Positions 59,759 to 64,000 of a stretch of 64,000 nt of DNA are shown in pieces. The translations under genes and the position numbers were made by a program. The notes under the pieces were generated by a model. The model saw nothing but the letters and a program-made list of their open reading frames with translations. It ran no database searches and was not told the DNA's origin. The DNA is from Patellifolia procumbens. Its lineage: Eukaryota > Streptophyta > Magnoliopsida > Caryophyllales > Amaranthaceae. The stretch spans positions 1,688,501 through 1,752,500 of the forward strand of contig CANSGD010000441.1 in NCBI GenBank assembly GCA_947645195.1, in the 5' to 3' direction. The first letter of the stretch is position 1, and each line of letters begins with the position of its first letter.

Positions 59759-59977
59759 TAATTTACCATGCTTTATAAAAGCGCTGCAGAAAAATTCTAA
59801 AAAAAAGTCAAATAGGATCAGTGGGCGCCTCACTTTTGAATAATTTAAAAGCGCTGTAGAATAAGGTGCTTAACCACATCGTTGTAGTTGTTTTTATAGC
59901 GCCCCTATTCTACAACACTTGAAAAGCGTGGTAGATAGTGGAAAAAAACGCTGTAGATAAGCGTTTCTAGCGTAGTG
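59759..59977 (-). mobile_element. CACTA terminal fragment, unit 2
   Basis: Copy of 48520-48738: terminus CACTACGCTAGAAACG and agcgctgtagaa subterminal motifs, next to the copia 1 primer site. Confidence 0.65.
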
Positions 59978-59994
59978 AGGCTAACTAATACCAT

Positions 59995-60871
59995 TGTAGG
60001 AACTTATTAGCGGAATTTCAATTATCCTATACTTAACATCTAACCTCAAGACCAACATGCAAAGAAATCAATATGTATCAAAAGTATTATAGAACCATAC
60101 CTTTAAATGTGTGTGTTCCTCTTAACAAGTTACTTCTAGTGGAGATCTTTTATAGAACGTCAAATGTCGTTCCTCTAGCATTTGTCCACGAGCAATGGAA
60201 GGATCACCACATATTCTAGTATGGAAGAGATGAACAGGTTTCACTCTCTTAATTTTTATGATGAATGAGACCGAAAATGGGGAGAAGATGGAGTAGATAA
60301 GAAACTCGCAAAAATTAGATTCCGGAGAGAAAAGATGATCAACTCAAGTGTCTAACTCCTTTGTCATCTCTACATCACTTATATAATGAAGTTACAAAGG
60401 GAGTTACTTGTGCCTTCATTAGGGTCATAATGCCATATTTTGTGAAGCTTTATTAGTCACATAATGTCATAAATTATAAAGCTAATAACCACAATAGTTA
60501 CAACTTGGTAACCTCTAAATGATCAAGTATATAGAGATGTTACAAGGTGTGGCATCATGAGATTTTATTAGTCTCATAATGTCATGCATTATAAAATATT
60601 AACGTCATGAGTTACAAACTCCTCCATCTATCACTATTCTCGACCAGCCCGTTTCTCAATGGGGTTTGGGTAATAGCCAACCAAATGCTACAATGTGTGA
60701 CCTCAAAGGACACAATAAATATTAGTAGTTGGCTCAATCTAATTAATCCTACAAATCGTAATTAGCTTCTAGCAAAACGTTATGGTCACCTAATATAATT
60801 GAATATTTATCTATATAAATTATTCTTACATATTTAGATGATTGCACTTGATCAAAGGACAAAATCCTTCA
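59995..60871 (-). repeat. 5' LTR of copia 1 (unit 2 copy)
   Basis: Copy of 48756-49632; no MITE. It has the flank CAAAC on the right like unit 1. Confidence 0.85.
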
Positions 60872-61803
60872 CAAACTGAATGGTTCTCTTGCTACAGGTA
60901 GCTTGTGCAAGATTGACTGCCGAATTAATTAAATCGAACTTCATCAGCCAGCAATTTTGGATCACTATGAGTTGCTTGTGGTGCTGTTGAAGGATGTCTC
61001 TTCTGATCAAATATAGGATAGGTCTTCCTATCAATAACACCCAACCCGATAGCAACCCTTTTTTCCTCATTCGGCCTCCTCTTCACAACATCATCAGTCC
61101 AACGTTGGATAAGAGGGTTCTCAGTAGGTGAACTCTCACCTTTGAACAAAAACCTATGGAAATACACTATCTCAAGGAGAAAAATACATCCCTTGATCCT
61201 TTTGCCATTACCTCCAACACATTTCCCTACTGCTTTTCAAATCTTATCTAAAACAAAATCACATCAATCATAACGACGAATAGAATCTACATTCGCTACT
61301 GCTTTGGCCATATATAAATCAACTTGACCATTGGCAGTAGGACTTAAGAAAACTAAACACACATAAAGAACTTAGAATCCTTTGAAATCTGCCCCTCATT
61401 TTGTCAAACCTCTAATAGCCTCAAAAAACGCACCATTAGTCAATGACTCATTCCCTTAACTCTAAAATAATTCTTAGTTCGGACATCAAAGGTTCATCAG
61501 GATTCACTCCCCTCCTAATTTTCTTAATCTCAACTACCTTTTTACCTCCAATTGGGAGCTCAGATACAATAAAAAATATCATGGGGTTTTATGTTAAAAC
61601 CTTTACCAACTTCTGGTAATAAAAGACGAGCGTCGTGATTGAAATGAGAAACCAACCATGGCAACATGTCATGATAAAAGTGCTTCAACCTTAGAAAAAG
61701 CAAACCTCCAAGTCTGATTTCTTCAACTTGGGTTTTCTATATAGGACTCAGAACTTGAGTAAGCTCATAAATAACACTAGGCCTACAATGAGTCTCTATA
61801 TTT
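60872..61803 (-). pseudogene. Ulp1-like gene, N-terminal conserved domain (unit 2 copy)
   Basis: Copy of 49633-50564 with the same stops and shifts, so the damage predates the duplication. Longest open part 61167-60925. Confidence 0.55.
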
Positions 61804-62380
61804 CTGCAAAATGAAAAGGGTACATATATAAAAACCCTATCAACATAAAACAACACACACAACAAACAAATAAGCTTACGAATTTTAGTAAAAAAGGGGT
61901 TCATTTAAATAAGGTGCTAATTAGGAAGAGAGTTGCTTGAGACTACCAACTTGATCTAGTAAAAGCAAAATGGTACATTTAAGTAAATAAGGGGTTCATT
62001 TAAATAAAGTTGTAATTTTGTTATTATGTTCACATAAAATATATAGAAGGCAAACTACTATGACACATAAACATGCTAATAATAACTTTGGAGTACAATT
62101 AAAACCCAATGTGAGCAAAAGACATATAAACATACTGATTTTCAACAAAACGAGGTTTTCCAGAATGTGAGGGCATCATTTAGAGTGGTCTAACGCGCCC
62201 AACTGCCTTCGACCTTCTCTTGCCTCCACAACAACCATTTTGCCTGATTTTCTTCTTTTCAAAGAACTCTCTGGTTCCTCATCATTTGTCATCAGTTGGA
62301 TCATAATCACTTTCTCCTACATTTTCAATAAAAGAAAATTATTCTCCAACCAATACAAAACCAAGAATAAACTGAAAGTT
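61804..62380 (-). other. Intronic region of the Ulp1-like gene (unit 2 copy)
   Basis: Copy of 50565-51140. Confidence 0.45.
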
Positions 62381-62381
62381 C

Positions 62382-63955
62382 AAACAATAACGTCTTCTTC
62401 GTCCTCTTCTCTTTCTTCTTTGCCTTCTTCCTCAGCATTGTTGTCCTTCAAGTCAAGTTTTTATTTCTTCCTCGTTTCTTTTGAACACGGGCTCCCTCAC
62501 TTGCTTTAAAAATTGATAAAACTTGTAAGTTACACAAATATATACATAACCTATGTTAAATTCTAAAATATACCCCTTTTGAAAATAAGTGTACCACCAA
62601 TGTTATATAAATGGCTACCAAATTGAAGTTGATACTAATTTAGATAGGAAAAATAATTTAGTTGATACAAATGATACCGTATTCTTCGTCCTCTTCTTTG
62701 CCTTCTTCCTCAGCATTGTCATCCTTCAAGTAAGGTTTTTCTTTCTTCCTCATTTCTTTGGAACACGGGCTTGATCACCTGCTTTAGAAAATGATCAAAC
62801 TTGTAAATTACACAAATAACCTATCTTAAATTCTAAAATGTACCCCTTTTAAAAATAAATGTACCAGCAATTTCAAATAAATGGCTACCAAATTAAAGTT
62901 GATACTAATTTATAGAGGAAAAATAATTTAGTTGATACAAATAATACCGTCTTCTTCGCCTTCTTCCTCAGCATTGTCGTCCTTCAAGTCAAGTTTATTC
63001 TTTCTTCATCGTTTCTTTGGAACACAGGATTATTCACATGCTTTTGAAAATGGTAATACTTGAAAGTTATAAAAATATATACATAGCCTATGTTAAATTC
63101 TAAAATGTATCCCTTTTTAAAATAAATGTACCACCGATTTCAAATAAATGGCTACCAAATTAAAGTTGATACTAATTTTAAAAGGAAAAAAAAAATTTAA
63201 TAGTACCATCTTCTTCATTTTTGTCTTGGTCTTCTTTTTTTTCTTCGGGTTCTTCTTCATCACCATCGTCATCCTTAAAGTCAAGTTACTCCTTTCTTCC
63301 TAATTTCTTTGAAACAGGGGCTTCCTCACTTGCTGCAAAAAATGATAAAACTTGTAAGTTATACAAATATAAAATAGCTTATCGTAAATTCTAAAATGTA
63401 ACCCTTTCTAAAATAAATGTACCACCAATTTCAAAATAATTGGCTACGAAATTAAAGTTGATACTAAAAAAAATAGTTTTATTCCTACCATTATCCTCTG
63501 TATTTTCATCCACCTCTTCTTTCTTCCACGCGGCTTCTTCTTCAAAATAGGTTCTCCATTGAAAGTAAAAACATAACTTATACAAAAAAGAAAGAAAGAT
63601 AAGTCCTATATGATTAGTTAAATTATTGCCATTATCTTCTTCTTCTCGTTCTTGTTCTTCTTCTTCACCATCTTGATCTTCTGTAGTTTCTATGATCACT
63701 TCTTTCTGCTTTCTTCCACACGGCTTCTTTTTTCGAAATAGGTTCTGTATCAAAAATAAAAACAAAAGTTATTTACAGTTTATAAGAAAGATAAGTACTA
63801 TACAATTAGTTAAAAAATATTCTGCATTATTTAAATTATTACCATCTTCTTCTTCTCATTCTTGTTCTTTTTCTTTGCGATCATTATCTTCTCTACTTTG
63901 TACCATTACTTCTTTCTTCTTCCTTCCATGCGGAATCATCTTCAAAATAGGTACT
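62382..63955 (-). repeat. Tandem exon array of the Ulp1-like gene (unit 2, seven modules)
   Basis: Modules at about 62504-62382, 62779-62675, 63039-62946, 63336-63203, 63553-63487, 63746-63628 and 63955-63841. The first four match unit 1; the last three lie beyond the duplicated part (63437 onward) and show the array continuing toward the gene's 5' end. The best preserved is 63746-63628: RKKKPCGRKQKEV followed by DQDGEEEEQEREEEDNGNN. Borders are mostly AG/GT (one GC donor). The array reaches the window edge. Confidence 0.7.
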
Positions 63956-64000
63956 GCATTAAAAGTAAACACATAAGTAATATACAAAAAAAAAGGTCCT

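Larger units (their letters stand above)
52198..63436. repeat. Tandem segmental duplication, unit 2
   Basis: Second copy, 110 bp longer mainly because it retains 111 bp lost from the RNase H gene of copia 2 in unit 1. To its right the original host sequence continues (63437 onward), while unit 1 is cut at the junction. Confidence 0.93.

Noticed and set aside
41069..63436. Assembly artefact as the explanation for the 11.1-kb repeat
   Set aside because: Scattered substitutions, several indels and a 111-bp deletion distinguish the units, and the junction is inside unique sequence. It still cannot be fully excluded without reads.

Overview
This is nuclear DNA from a flowering plant (intron-bearing genes, plant-type LTR retrotransposons primed by tRNA-Asp or tRNA-Met, Stowaway, PIF/Harbinger and Mutator-like elements, a tRNA-derived SINE). 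The species cannot be told from the sequence. Almost all of the window is transposable-element DNA nested several levels deep. One host gene is recognisable, at the left edge.

1-5.8 kb: a three-exon minus-strand gene for a small secreted, proline-rich peptide precursor of 119 residues (exons 12-215, 349-410, 3549-3642). Its 3.1-kb first intron holds a solo LTR and a PIF-like MITE. Upstream lie a SINE with an 18-bp target duplication, a foldback element with a Stowaway MITE inside it, and a TA microsatellite.

5.8-64 kb: the backbone looks like one old Mutator-like element (MULE). It has a plus-strand FAR1/MULE transposase pseudogene (5778-6726, 20207-21360, 24620-26188). Facing it tail to tail is a minus-strand Ulp1 (C48 protease)-like pseudogene (28449-30862, continued at 49633 and again at 60872 to the window end). 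Later insertions cut this backbone: (a) a non-autonomous Athila-like Ty3/gypsy element in a tandem LTR-body-LTR-body-LTR arrangement (6727-20201, TSD TAAAT); (b) an inverted solo LTR of the same kind of family (21361-24619) that splits a transposase codon run and itself contains a copia (SIRE-like) solo LTR (21915-23530); (c) a Ty1/copia element on the minus strand (30863-49632). That copia was in turn hit by a PIF MITE, a Mutator-type MITE, a complete but dead Ty3/gypsy element (33604-40070, TSD CGTTT), a CACTA fragment, and a small deleted copia (45227-48198, TSD ATGAG).

Last, an 11.1-kb stretch (41069-52197) was duplicated in tandem (52198-63436), so the right third of the window appears twice with few differences.

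Most coding potential is dead: stops, frameshifts and lost catalytic residues are visible in nearly every pol gene. The best preserved reading frame is the 619-residue gag-protease frame of the second Athila-like unit. The most interesting observations are the tandem three-LTR element, palindrome clusters in front of the TATA box in three unrelated LTR families, the tandem exon array in the Ulp1-like gene, a strong-stop-like antisense LTR fragment inside a gypsy integrase gene, and the spliced small-peptide gene. No percentages or database matches were computed; family names rest on motif recognition.
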